In this document: positions 37,697 through 45,934 of the stretch, one piece after another
How the letters are laid out: the number at the start of each line of letters is the position of its first letter
Position numbering within the stretch: the first letter of the stretch is position 1
Origin: Sulfurospirillum barnesii SES-3
GTDB taxonomy: Bacteria; Campylobacterota; Campylobacteria; Campylobacterales; Sulfurospirillaceae
DNA length: 64,000 nt
Reading direction: 5' to 3'
Assembly (NCBI RefSeq): GCF_000265295.1
Contig: NC_018002.1
Coordinates: forward strand, 434,001-498,000
Notes under the pieces: model-generated
What the model saw: the letters and a program-made list of their open reading frames with translations, nothing else
Databases searched by the model: none
Told to the model about the DNA's origin: nothing
Translations under genes and position numbers: made by a program

Positions 37697-39037
37697 TTAT
37701 AAAAAGATAACTGACATAATCGCCACAATGCTAATGGTAACTAAGCCTTGAACCAGCGTTGCCATGGTGTAGGCTTTGTAGGACGTTGGAACATCCATCT
37801 GACTGAAACGTGATACGACCCAGAAAAAGCTGTCATTTGCGTGACTGACGGTAAGTGCTCCCGCACCAATCGCCATGACAGTTAAGACTTTGCCCATCTC
37901 GCTATCAAGCCCCAGACTTGCTAAAAGTGGATACATAATGGTTGAGGTCACCACCAGCGCTGTGGTAGATGAGCCTTGCGCGGTTTTAAGCGCTGCTGCA
38001 ATGATAAAAGGCACAAATATACCCAGACTCAAGGTTTGAAGGCTCGCTCCTAAATAATCACCAATGCCACTGGCTTTTAGCACCGCACCCAAAGCACCAC
38101 CCGCACCTGTAATAATGAGAATTTCACCTGAGCTTTTAATGCCCTCACCCACCCAGCCTGAAAGTGTCTCTTCATTCCATTTTGGTAACAATAAACTAGC
38201 AAACAAAACACCGACAAAAAGCGCATTGGCAGGGTTTCCTAAGAAAACAAACACTTTGTACCACAGCATATCGCTGGAGGCTTTAAAGGAGAGTTTGACA
38301 ATGCTTTCCATCGCCATTAAAAGCACAGGAATAAAAATAGGCGCAAAGGATTTGAAGGCACTGGGAAGTTCTCCGTATTTTGCCATAACATCAACATCTT
38401 TTTCCAAATCCACATCAAGGTCTTCGCCACTGCTATAGCGTTTGCCTTGTTTCATCGCCCAAAAATAACCCGCTAGCATGGTAAACATCGAGATAAAAAG
38501 CCCAACAACAATGACAAAGCCTAAATTTCCCACCATGAGGTTCCCTGCCGCAGCAATAGGGCCTGGGGTGGGTGGAACGAGGGTGTGTGTGGCAAAAAGC
38601 CCTGTGGCAAGTGCCACACTCATCGCAACACCTGAGACTTTAAGCTGTTTAACTAAGGAGCGTTTGAGTGCGTTTAAAATGACAAATCCACTATCGCAAA
38701 AAACAGGGATGGAGACAATATACCCAATGATGGACATCGCAAGCACAGGGCGCCTTTTACCCACCACTTTTAAGACAACATTTGCCATTTGAACGGCGGC
38801 ACCGCTTTTTTCAAGCACCACCCCAATGATGGTTCCAAGCACAATGACAATACCAATGTACGCCAAAATACCACCAAAACCCGTTGTGATGGTTTTTGCA
38901 ATCTCTGCGTATTTCATCCCCACACTAAAAGCAATGCCATAGGCTGCAATCAGCAAAGCAAGGAAAGGGTGTAACTTCCATTTACTTGTTGAAAGCACGA
39001 TAAAGCCAATTGCTACCAGCAAAATCACGATAAGCAT
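37697..39037 (-). CDS. GntP-family permease (gluconate/glycerate type)
   Basis: 446 residues from ATG 39037 (AAAAGGAG ahead; GTG 39043 in frame). About 11-12 hydrophobic segments and the GntP signatures GTIIGVVLEKSGAA, SIPVFCDSGFVIL, ATHTLVPPTPGPIAAA, LKTAQGSSTTALVVT and SHANDSFFWVVSRF. Family members import gluconate, glycerate, idonate or similar sugar acids by proton symport. No catabolic genes are adjacent, so the substrate is not clear. Its stop lies two bases from the structured repeat. Confidence 0.9.
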   Translation of the reverse strand: MLIVILLVAIGFIVLSTSKWKLHPFLALLIAAYGIAFSVGMKYAEIAKTITTGFGGILAYIGIVIVLGTIIGVVLEKSGAAVQMANVVLKVVGKRRPVLAMSIIGYIVSIPVFCDSGFVILNALKRSLVKQLKVSGVAMSVALATGLFATHTLVPPTPGPIAAAGNLMVGNLGFVIVVGLFISMFTMLAGYFWAMKQGKRYSSGEDLDVDLEKDVDVMAKYGELPSAFKSFAPIFIPVLLMAMESIVKLSFKASSDMLWYKVFVFLGNPANALFVGVLFASLLLPKWNEETLSGWVGEGIKSSGEILIITGAGGALGAVLKASGIGDYLGASLQTLSLGIFVPFIIAAALKTAQGSSTTALVVTSTIMYPLLASLGLDSEMGKVLTVMAIGAGALTVSHANDSFFWVVSRFSQMDVPTSYKAYTMATLVQGLVTISIVAIMSVIFL

Positions 39038-39132
39038 TCTCACTCCTTTTTTAAGTTTTTAATTTAAAAACTCTCTTTAAACTAATGGAGAAATTATAGT
39101 GTAAAATCTGTGATTTTTAGCGTGATATAGCG

Positions 39133-40761
39133 TTACATGTAACGTACTATTTTTGCTTTTTTGTGCGCTAAGGTATCGTACATTTCAAGCATATTTGTGT
39201 AGTGCTCATGTAAGCTAATATCGATAAAATAAGCTTTTTTATCTAAAATAGCCTTTACATGTAAAACCTCTTTTTCTCCAAAAAGCGCATAAAATGCAGG
39301 AGCATACTCAGACCACTTAAGTTTTTGCAGGCGAAATTGGAGCATTTCACACAAAAGTGTTTTGAGTGGATGTGAGCTTAACTCCAAATACGCAAGCGCT
39401 TCTTCCTCATTTCCCAAAAGAAGGTGGAGTTGGGCTTTGAAGTCACACATATGAAAGTTTTGCTCAAAAATGACCCCCAAATATTTTTCCATATTCAAAG
39501 AATCCTCCAAAGGCTCAACCATCTCTAACAGCTCTTCTGGCTCGTAGTTCTCAAAAGAGAGAACGGCATTGCGAATAAATTTTCCCACATTGCGGTTTTG
39601 ATAGACCATATCTTCAATGGGATAAACCTCCGAGAGGCTAGGGACAAGCATTTGACAGGAGTAAAAATCCAAATAGGTGTATTCTCTAAGATACATCTCT
39701 TTGCCCATCGCTTTAACAATGGCGCATAAAAAGGCGTATTCTGCCTCACTGCCTTCCCCCTCATACGCCCATGGGCTATAAGAGAAACTTTTGGTTTTAC
39801 CTAAAAAAGAAAAGCCCATTTTCCCGTTAGAGTCGATGAAATGTGCTTCAAGATTGAAGCTATCGCTCACCAGATTCATATCAAAGGTGGGAATTTCAAA
39901 CGTATCTAAATTTTCTAATCCTCGCCCTTGCATCAGCTCACTCATCGTTCTCTCTAAACTCACCTCTAAAATAGGATGCGCTCCAAAAGAGACAAAAAGG
40001 GTGTTGTTCTTTGGGTTAATCAGTGAAATGGCAGTGACAGGAAATTTCCCACCCAAAGAGGCATCAAGAACGTCTACGATAAATCCAGCACGTCTTAGTG
40101 CTTCTCTATCCGCATGAAGTTTTGGAAATTGCTCAATGATTTCCTCAGGGAAGAGGGGCAGTGCGTAGCCGTTTTTAATAATCTCAAACTTCACATAGCG
40201 CTCAAAAATCTCACTGAGTGCTTGCACTTTGGCTTCAGCAGGGGTATTGCCACTGGCAAGCCCGTTACTCACATAAAGATTGCTTAAAATGTTAATGGGA
40301 ATGTAGACCTTCTCATTGCTAAACTCGCTTATAAAAGGAAGTGCAACCACTTTGTCTTCATAGTCGCTGTTAAAATCAACAAAGTCCTCATCGCTCATCT
40401 CATCATGGGGATTGTAGAGTGCTCGCAAGGAAGCATTCAAATAATCTTCTCCAAACTCAAACACCTTTTCATCAGGAAAATAAGCACGTTTGGGCAGATG
40501 AAAGTCAATGAAAAAATTGTTCGTTTGAAGCCTCTCAATGTATTCACCCAAAGCGCTGGCTTTAGATGCAAGTGAGAGTGCGCCTTTGCCATTAGAATAG
40601 ATATGATTGGGAACATGGGTGGATGCAAGATTGATAGAGTAACAGTGGTTGAGGGGATGCTTCTCTTCTTTAAAATGAAGCCCAAAGTTGAGCTCTTCTA
40701 AAATGGATTGCATCGAGGCAATAGAATTTTCTAACGATTCGTTTTTGGAGAGAATGTGCAT
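39133..40761 (-). CDS. ycaO: YcaO-domain protein (E. coli YcaO type)
   Basis: 542 residues, close to the 586 of E. coli YcaO. The N-terminal YcaO domain has SKASALGEYIERLQTNNFF, containing the ATP-binding E-x-x-E-R, SNGLASGNTPAEAKVQALSEIFERYVKFE with the second E...E-x-x-E-R, and the FGAHPILEVSLERTMSELMQGRGL Mg/ATP motif. The C-terminal 130 residues look helical, tetratricopeptide-like, as in E. coli YcaO. Other YcaO proteins cyclise peptides; the E. coli type has been tied to RimO-dependent S12 methylthiolation, and RimO is encoded at 12320-13630 here. No bacteriocin precursor lies nearby. Has one TACATGTA. Confidence 0.87.
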   Translation of the reverse strand: MHILSKNESLENSIASMQSILEELNFGLHFKEEKHPLNHCYSINLASTHVPNHIYSNGKGALSLASKASALGEYIERLQTNNFFIDFHLPKRAYFPDEKVFEFGEDYLNASLRALYNPHDEMSDEDFVDFNSDYEDKVVALPFISEFSNEKVYIPINILSNLYVSNGLASGNTPAEAKVQALSEIFERYVKFEIIKNGYALPLFPEEIIEQFPKLHADREALRRAGFIVDVLDASLGGKFPVTAISLINPKNNTLFVSFGAHPILEVSLERTMSELMQGRGLENLDTFEIPTFDMNLVSDSFNLEAHFIDSNGKMGFSFLGKTKSFSYSPWAYEGEGSEAEYAFLCAIVKAMGKEMYLREYTYLDFYSCQMLVPSLSEVYPIEDMVYQNRNVGKFIRNAVLSFENYEPEELLEMVEPLEDSLNMEKYLGVIFEQNFHMCDFKAQLHLLLGNEEEALAYLELSSHPLKTLLCEMLQFRLQKLKWSEYAPAFYALFGEKEVLHVKAILDKKAYFIDISLHEHYTNMLEMYDTLAHKKAKIVRYM

Positions 40762-40831
40762 AAAAAGAGTGTTCCTTAAAAGTTTTGGGTTTACATGTAA
40801 AAAAGCCTTGCGACTCTTTTACATGTAAAGA

Positions 40832-41746
40832 TTATTTTAATGTTGAAAAAAGCGTGCTAAGATTACCCGCAACGCCCTCTAGTGAGTGTTTTAAATCGGA
40901 GGGTATAAAGACCACTTTGCTGTTTGCGGAGTTGGCTAAGGCATGCACACTATCAAGGTAGCGTTGGGCTAAAAGGTAACTGGGCGCATCGCCATTTTTG
41001 ATTTGTGAGGTAATGGCTTCCATCGCTTCTTTATCTCCATTGGCAAGGGCGACTTTTGCCTGCGCTTCTTTGCGTGAGGCTTCTAGTTTTCCCTCCGCTT
41101 CTAAAATCATGGATTGTTTTAAGCCCTCCGCTTTGGCAATAGCAGCTTGTTTTTCACCCTCTGCTTTCATAATGAGCGCTTTTTTCTCTCGCTCTGCGGC
41201 AGCTTGTTTTTCCATCGCTTCTTGCAGATTATCGCTGGGGCGAATGTCTTGAACTTCAACAGCTGTAAGCGATAAGCCCCACTGTTCCAAGTGGTCACTT
41301 ATCTTCTCTGAGACGGAGGCTTTAATGGCTTCTCTGCCTGAAAGTGAGGCATCGAGTTCCATATTTCCAATGACGGAGCGAAGCGTCGTTGCTGCCATAT
41401 TTGCCACGGCTAATTCAAAATTATCAATGGAATAAACCGCTTTAGCAGGCTCACTGATTTTGTAAAAGACCACCGCACTAATAATCACCACAGCGTTATC
41501 TTTGGTAATGACCTCTTGCGCTTTCATCTGTTGAATCAGCTCTTTGGTGTTCAGTTTGACTTGCACCTGATCTAAAATAGGAATTAAAAAATTAAGCCCT
41601 GGTTTTAAAATGATATGAAATTTCCCCAGTCGTTCCACCACCCACTCTTCACCTTGTGGCACAATGCGAATCATTTGGTAGAGCAAATAAGCTCCCGCTA
41701 AAAGTAAAATAACAAAAAATGAGAGACTAAGGTCGAGTTGGTTCAT
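40832..41746 (-). CDS. SPFH/Band 7 membrane protein (stomatin, QmcA type)
   Basis: 304 residues. N-terminal membrane segment (FFVILLLAGAYLLYQMI), then the SPFH domain: VPQGEEWVVERLGKFHIILKPGLNFLIP, LNTKE..Q.Q.VITKDNAVV, and a long helix around QEAMEKQAAAEREKKALIMKAEGEKQAAI. It forms large oligomers in the membrane and in this type is linked to control of membrane proteases. The NfeD gene follows on the 5' side, a standard pairing. Confidence 0.92.
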   Translation of the reverse strand: MNQLDLSLSFFVILLLAGAYLLYQMIRIVPQGEEWVVERLGKFHIILKPGLNFLIPILDQVQVKLNTKELIQQMKAQEVITKDNAVVIISAVVFYKISEPAKAVYSIDNFELAVANMAATTLRSVIGNMELDASLSGREAIKASVSEKISDHLEQWGLSLTAVEVQDIRPSDNLQEAMEKQAAAEREKKALIMKAEGEKQAAIAKAEGLKQSMILEAEGKLEASRKEAQAKVALANGDKEAMEAITSQIKNGDAPSYLLAQRYLDSVHALANSANSKVVFIPSDLKHSLEGVAGNLSTLFSTLK

Positions 41747-41764
41747 ATAAAACTCCTTATACGT

Positions 41765-42202
41765 TTAAATAGGTTTAATGTCTAAATAGTGCCCATGAAT
41801 GGCAATAATTTCAATGGAAGTCCCAATGTCTAACGTCACATCGGTAACAGTTTTGGCATCCCATTGGCTGCTTCCAAGTACGGGAACCACAAGCTGCACC
41901 CGCCCATTTTTTTCAGGGCTAATGGTTTCAATGACTTTGCCTTTAACCCCAATAAATTCATCTGATTGCCCAATTTTAGAGCTAGGAACATCGGCAATAC
42001 GTCTTTTTTTAAAGACAATAGCACCCACAAACATACCTAAAAGTGCCACAATGATTTGTAAAACAAGAGAATCTTCTATGAAATAAGAAAGCAGTGCTGA
42101 GCCAAAAAAGCCCAAGCCTAAAAACGTAGCAAAAAACGTAGGACTGGCAATTTCAAAGACAATGGCAAACACACCCAAAATTGCCCAAATATACCAAATC
42201 AT
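41765..42202 (-). CDS. NfeD-family membrane protein
   Basis: 145 residues from ATG 42202 (AGGAG six bases ahead); the longer frame reaches into ssrA and is rejected. Three to four hydrophobic segments (IWYIWAILGVFAIVFEI, FLGLGFFGSALLSYF, LQIIVALLGMFVGAIVF), then a C-terminal OB-like domain (GVKGKVIETISP..GRVQL...WDAKTVTDVTLDIGTSIEIIAIHGHYLDI). NfeD proteins pair with SPFH proteins in membrane quality control. First gene of the two-gene unit. Confidence 0.9.
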   Translation of the reverse strand: MIWYIWAILGVFAIVFEIASPTFFATFLGLGFFGSALLSYFIEDSLVLQIIVALLGMFVGAIVFKKRRIADVPSSKIGQSDEFIGVKGKVIETISPEKNGRVQLVVPVLGSSQWDAKTVTDVTLDIGTSIEIIAIHGHYLDIKPI

Positions 42203-42252
42203 CCATGCTCCTAAAAAGAATTTAAAAGCATTATACAAAAATAAAGAAAGAA

Positions 42253-42626
42253 TGGTGGAGCTGTGGGGGATTGAACCCCAGTCCAAAAATAGCCACCTAT
42301 GACGTCTACATGCTTAGATATTGTTGATAGTGTTTAATTTTGCTTCGTACAACAATCAGAAAACTACGCAAAACGAGCCTTTAACTTCGTTACATGTAAA
42401 GGCGTTCATGTAATATATCTACCATGGCTATGATACTTCCCAATCCTCCTTAGATAGAATCAAAGGGAGAAGCAGTCCGCTATTTGTTAAACTTACGCTA
42501 CAGCGTAAGCGGGACGATAGTTACTGTTGTTAGCAGTTATTGTTTGAAGGTTGTGTAACGCAAGACCCTCACTCGCGACATGCAATCATAAGCTAAAACT
42601 ACTCCTGTCGAAGCCATGTCAGCCCC
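42253..42626 (-). ncRNA. ssrA: tmRNA
   Basis: Rescues stalled ribosomes. The 5' end begins GGGGCTGACATGGCTTCGAC and the 3' end is CAGCTCCACCA; the acceptor pairs GGGGCTG with CAGCTCC (one G-U), with discriminator A and encoded CCA. The T arm ends GGTTCAATCCCCC. The tag frame is at 42493-42534, read on the minus strand as Ala-Asn-Asn-Ser-Asn-Tyr-Arg-Pro-Ala-Tyr-Ala-Val-Ala then TAA, of the type seen in Campylobacter and Helicobacter (ANN..PAYA). 374 bases. Includes one TACATGTA copy at 42391-42398. Confidence 0.96.
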
Positions 42627-42669
42627 ATTCGAAGGAACGCAATTCTACCATAATAAATGAGAATTTTGC

Positions 42670-42675
42670 TATAAT
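42670..42675 (+). promoter_or_regulatory. -10 box of the lipoprotein gene
   Basis: TATAAT preceded by TTTGC, 29 bases before the TTG start of the lipoprotein gene and 43 bases from the start of ssrA on the other strand. Confidence 0.55.
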
Positions 42676-42703
42676 CCGCAAAAATAGTAAAGAAGGATTT
42701 CGT

Positions 42704-43204
42704 TTGACAAAAGTTATATCGTCTTTTTTTGTGGCATTTTTATTTTTATTCATGCAAGGATGTGCAACAAAAACACCTGCACCTCAGATTAACACCAAAA
42801 ATGTTTCAAATGAAAAAGCAAGTACGGATTCAAAACTTACACCATTGGTTGGGAAAAACTACATTAAAGGTGTTATTATTTCCCTTAAACATGCTAATGA
42901 TGGGCAAGGATGGAATTATGAAATTGATGGTATTGAAACCACCAATGGTAAATTACCTCGTGTGAATTTTAACCACAAATCTGTGTTGGCAAACGAGGGT
43001 GATTTAGTCTATGCTTCGTTTGATGGCATGCGTGTTTCCGAGATGTTTGTGATTAAAGCAGCGTATTTTAAAAATGGAAAGATTACTCCATCGCCTGTAT
43101 ACACCAAAAAGAAACCTACAACAGAGCCTGCATCAGCTGGAAAAAGAGACAAAGCCCATCAGGTTTTAAGTGTTCCAAAAGAAGAGACAATTAAACTCAA
43201 CTAA
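42704..43204 (+). CDS. Lipoprotein, unknown function
   Basis: 166 residues from TTG 42704 (AGAAGGA ahead). Signal with lipobox: SSFFVAFLFLFMQGCATK. The mature protein has a Pro/Ser/Lys-rich linker and a globular stretch KNYIKGVIISLKHANDGQGWNYEIDGI..NGKLPRVNFNHKSVLANEGDLVYASFDG, resembling small OB- or SH3-like lipoproteins. A longer frame from 42551 runs into ssrA and is not coding. No family recognised. Confidence 0.72.
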   Translation: MTKVISSFFVAFLFLFMQGCATKTPAPQINTKNVSNEKASTDSKLTPLVGKNYIKGVIISLKHANDGQGWNYEIDGIETTNGKLPRVNFNHKSVLANEGDLVYASFDGMRVSEMFVIKAAYFKNGKITPSPVYTKKKPTTEPASAGKRDKAHQVLSVPKEETIKLN

Positions 43205-43277
43205 TTGTTAACCGATCGTTTACTTTGAGTTTCTATACTTCTCTTAGCGAATTTCATATTTTCTTCTGAAGTATAAC

Positions 43278-44877
43278 TCAAAGGGGCGAACCGCCAAGCG
43301 CCTCTTTGGAATTTCTTTCTAACTCCACCGTAAAAATAGCCCCACCGTTTTCATTTCGAGCTTCAAGCTTCCCTTTCATACTTTTTTCAATAATCAACTT
43401 CGCCATATAAAGCCCAATGCCTGTTCCTTCATTTTGCTCTTTGGTGCTTATGTAAGGTTCAAAGATTTTTTCAATAGGCTCAATGGTAATGCCTCCACCG
43501 TTATCTTGAATAATTAAGAGTATGCTCATCGGTTTATTTTCCAGGCGAATAGTAATTTTCCCATCAGGTGTCCCTGAAGAGATAATGGCATCTTTTGCAT
43601 TGGAAAGCAGATTCAAAATGACCTGTTCATATTCGTTCTTGTACCCTAAGATAGAAGCATCTTCTTGTATATCAACATCAATCTTAATACTTTGATTGGT
43701 AATTGACACACCAATAATACGTAATACTTCTTCTACAGATTCTTTAATACTAAACAGTTTTGGGTCTTTATTGGGCATAAAAAAATTACGAAAATCATCA
43801 ATAGTATGGGACATATACTCAACAATATTCTCTGCCTCAGCGCATTTCGTCTCCATCCCTTTTTGGTCGAGTTTGTGCATGGCGTATTTAAGTTTGAGTG
43901 TCATAAGCAGGGCGGAGAGTTCGGAGAGCGGTTGTCTCCATTGGTGTGCTATGTTGCTAATCATCTCACCCAAAGCAATAAATTTTGCTTTTTGAATCAG
44001 AAGTTGTTCGTGTTCTCTGCTTTTTTGTATCTCTTCTCGCACACGGCTCTCTAGCGTGCGATTTAGGGCTTCAAGTTCTACTTTCTTTTGCTTCACTTGT
44101 GTATGATAATTATTTAAAAACCGCTCTATTTGTTTACCTAGCATAAGAGCAAAGGTATTAGCAACGAGTGCAAAGAGTAAAAAGATGATAATCGCTGAGG
44201 TGATTTCTAAGTTCATTTTTTGTTTAAAATCAGCCTTTGCAAGGGCTATTTCTGCATCTATATCATCCGCATAAGCACCTGCTGCAATAATAAGATTCCA
44301 CTCTTTGTAGAGCTTAAAGTAAGAAATTTTTGGGCGTATTTCACCATTTTCTGGTTTTTTATAGAGATACTCAACAAAGGAGGAGCCTTTTTCATGAATG
44401 TCTTGCAAAAAGATTTTACGAAAGGCTTTGCCATTTTCATCGGTATACGCATCAGAGATGTACTCACCCTCAAGATCAGGACGGTTAGGATTGATGAGCA
44501 TTTTTGCAAATTTCTCCCCCCCCTTCTATATCGATGACTTGATAAACAAAAATATAATTATGTTCTTGATCACCATAGCGAATATGACGTATCCAACGAT
44601 AAACTTCTTGCTTGAGTGCTTCTTCTTTTTGAGCATCCAACAAAGGGATACTTTTTTTCTTAAACGCTATAAATTCTATAATGGCATCGACTTCACGTTT
44701 GAGGAGTTGTTGTTTATTTTCAACAAAAGTTCGTTTTGTATCTGCAATATGCACTTCTAAAATTTCATACTGTTTACTAATAAAAAAATAACCATTAAAA
44801 AGCATTAGCGCACTAATAATAAAAATAGTACTAACAATAATGATACGAGAGATATTACTTTCTTTAATGATTTTCAA
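43278..44877 (-). CDS. Cache-domain sensor histidine kinase, out of frame at a G8 tract (phase-variable)
   Basis: N-terminal membrane segment (IIIVSTIFIISALMLFNGYFF) and a periplasmic Cache-type sensing domain, a second membrane segment (TSAIIIFLLFALVANTFALM), then a HisKA domain with FIALGEMISNIAHQWRQPLSEL and a HATPase with NLLSNAKDAI, DNGGG and GTGIGLYMAK. The frame breaks inside the Cache domain at eight G residues (44516-44523). With seven, it reads IEGGEKFAKMLINPNRPD without a break, the family sequence. Thus one base turns the kinase on or off. About 530 residues when in frame. Next to a response regulator and dctPQM, so likely senses dicarboxylates. Confidence 0.85.
44516..44523 (-). 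repeat. Homopolymer G8 tract in the sensor kinase gene
   Basis: Eight C on the plus strand (G on the coding strand). Homopolymeric G tracts are the usual slipped-strand switch in Campylobacter. Seven G would join the two open frames. Confidence 0.85.
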
Positions 44878-44908
44878 AAAAAACTCCGTATTAGCTTGCT
44901 ATAATAAA

Positions 44909-45041
44909 CTTCTTGCAAAACTCATTTTGCAAGAAGGAAAAGCACCAAGGGTGCGTGGGCTTTCTGCCTAAGATTACCCAGTGTTAACGTAGCCTTTAGA
45001 GCTTTTGCTTTAAAGGCGTGTCAAGAGTTCTGCAAGAACTC
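44909..45041. ncRNA. Structured dispersed repeat, copy 2 (five stem-loops)
   Basis: 133 bases, same layout as 37564-37694. P1 is a perfect 12-bp stem here (CTTCTTGCAAAA / TTTTGCAAGAAG), P2 GCACC-AAG-GGTGC, P3 TGGG..CCCA with inner TCT-GCCTA-AGA, P4 GCCTTTAGAGC-TTTT-GCTTTAAAGGC, P5 GAGTTCT-GCA-AGAACTC. It lies between the divergent kinase and response-regulator genes, so it sits in their promoter or leader region. Confidence 0.7.
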
Positions 45042-45094
45042 GAATAATAAGAGACAAATGATAGTCATTCTTTCTTTAAATGTAAAGGGTTCTA

Positions 45095-45769
45095 ATGGAT
45101 GAGAAAATGCTTAAAAAATTAGCGCATTACAGAGTTTTATATGCAGAGGATGAGGCAGGGGTTCGAAAAAACGTTTATGAATTACTCAGCCTACTTTTTA
45201 AAGAAGTGTACCTTGCTCATGATGGGGAAGAAGCCTACGCTCTTTTTGAAGAGCACCATCCTGATCTCGTGATTACCGATATAAAAATGCCCCATTTAAG
45301 TGGCATTGAACTGGCTAAAAAGATACGTCAAAATACTGCACACGCACATATTATTATGATTACGGCGTATACGGAAGTTGATTTTATGCTTGAGGCGATT
45401 GAACTCTCATTGCTTCGCTACATTGTAAAACCTATTACCGAATCCAAACTCTTTGATGCGCTGGAAAAATTTTTACAAGCCAGTGAAAAAGAACATATTA
45501 AAGCATTAGCCCCTGAGTGGCATTACGATTTTTTACAAAAAAGTGTTATAAATGGCTTAGATGTGTATGAGTTAACCAAAAAAGAGGCGAAGCTAATAGA
45601 ATTGCTTTTGCAAAAGGATTCTATTATTAGTTATGCAGAGATAGAAGAGAAATTATGGGAAGGTGAGTATATGAGTCTTAATGCCCTTCGCTTAATGATT
45701 AAAAATTTACGCAAGAAATTACCCGAAGGTGTTTTGAAAAATATACAGGGAATTGGTTACAAATTGTAA
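45095..45769 (+). CDS. Response regulator, OmpR-like
   Basis: 224 residues. Receiver domain about 10-125: VLYAEDEAGVRKNVYELLS (acidic pocket), VITDIKMPHLSGIELAK with the phospho-accepting aspartate, MITAYTE and the VKPIT lysine. The C-terminal winged helix (about 150-224) reads LTKKEAKLIELLLQ...YAEIEEKLW...LRLMIKNLRKKL...IQGIGYKL, of the OmpR/PhoB type. Divergent from the phase-variable kinase and upstream of dctPQM, so it likely controls that operon. Confidence 0.93.
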   Translation: MDEKMLKKLAHYRVLYAEDEAGVRKNVYELLSLLFKEVYLAHDGEEAYALFEEHHPDLVITDIKMPHLSGIELAKKIRQNTAHAHIIMITAYTEVDFMLEAIELSLLRYIVKPITESKLFDALEKFLQASEKEHIKALAPEWHYDFLQKSVINGLDVYELTKKEAKLIELLLQKDSIISYAEIEEKLWEGEYMSLNALRLMIKNLRKKLPEGVLKNIQGIGYKL

Positions 45770-45771
45770 CT
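45757..45771 (+). promoter_or_regulatory. Possible operator GTTACAA-A-TTGTAAC for the dct operon
   Basis: A perfect 7+1+7 inverted repeat overlapping the end of the response-regulator gene. The half GTTACAAAT recurs 51 bases downstream at 45808-45816, nearly five helical turns. Could be a site for the regulator. Part of it encodes the conserved G-Y-K-L end, so chance is possible. Confidence 0.35.
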
Positions 45772-45893
45772 ACTTTTTTTAAATAAAGTTTAATTTTTAT
45801 CTAAAATGTTACAAATAGAAACTCTATAGTGTTTAAATAAGAGTCATTTACTCTTTACATGTAAAGATACATAATTTTGACATAATTATCACC

Positions 45894-45899
45894 TATAAT
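45894..45899 (+). promoter_or_regulatory. -10 box of the dctPQM operon
   Basis: TATAAT, 41 bases before the dctP ATG. A TTGACA at 45877 lies only 11 bases upstream and so is not a usual -35. Confidence 0.5.
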
Positions 45900-45934
45900 C
45901 GAAAGTGAAAATATTATTGAGTAAGGAGTTTTAA

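Noticed and set aside
42203-42286. Upstream extension of the nfeD frame
   Set aside because: It runs into the tmRNA 3' end, and ATG 42202 has a good ribosome site.
45877-45882. TTGACA as -35 box of dctP
   Set aside because: Only 11 bases from the TATAAT, too close for a standard promoter.
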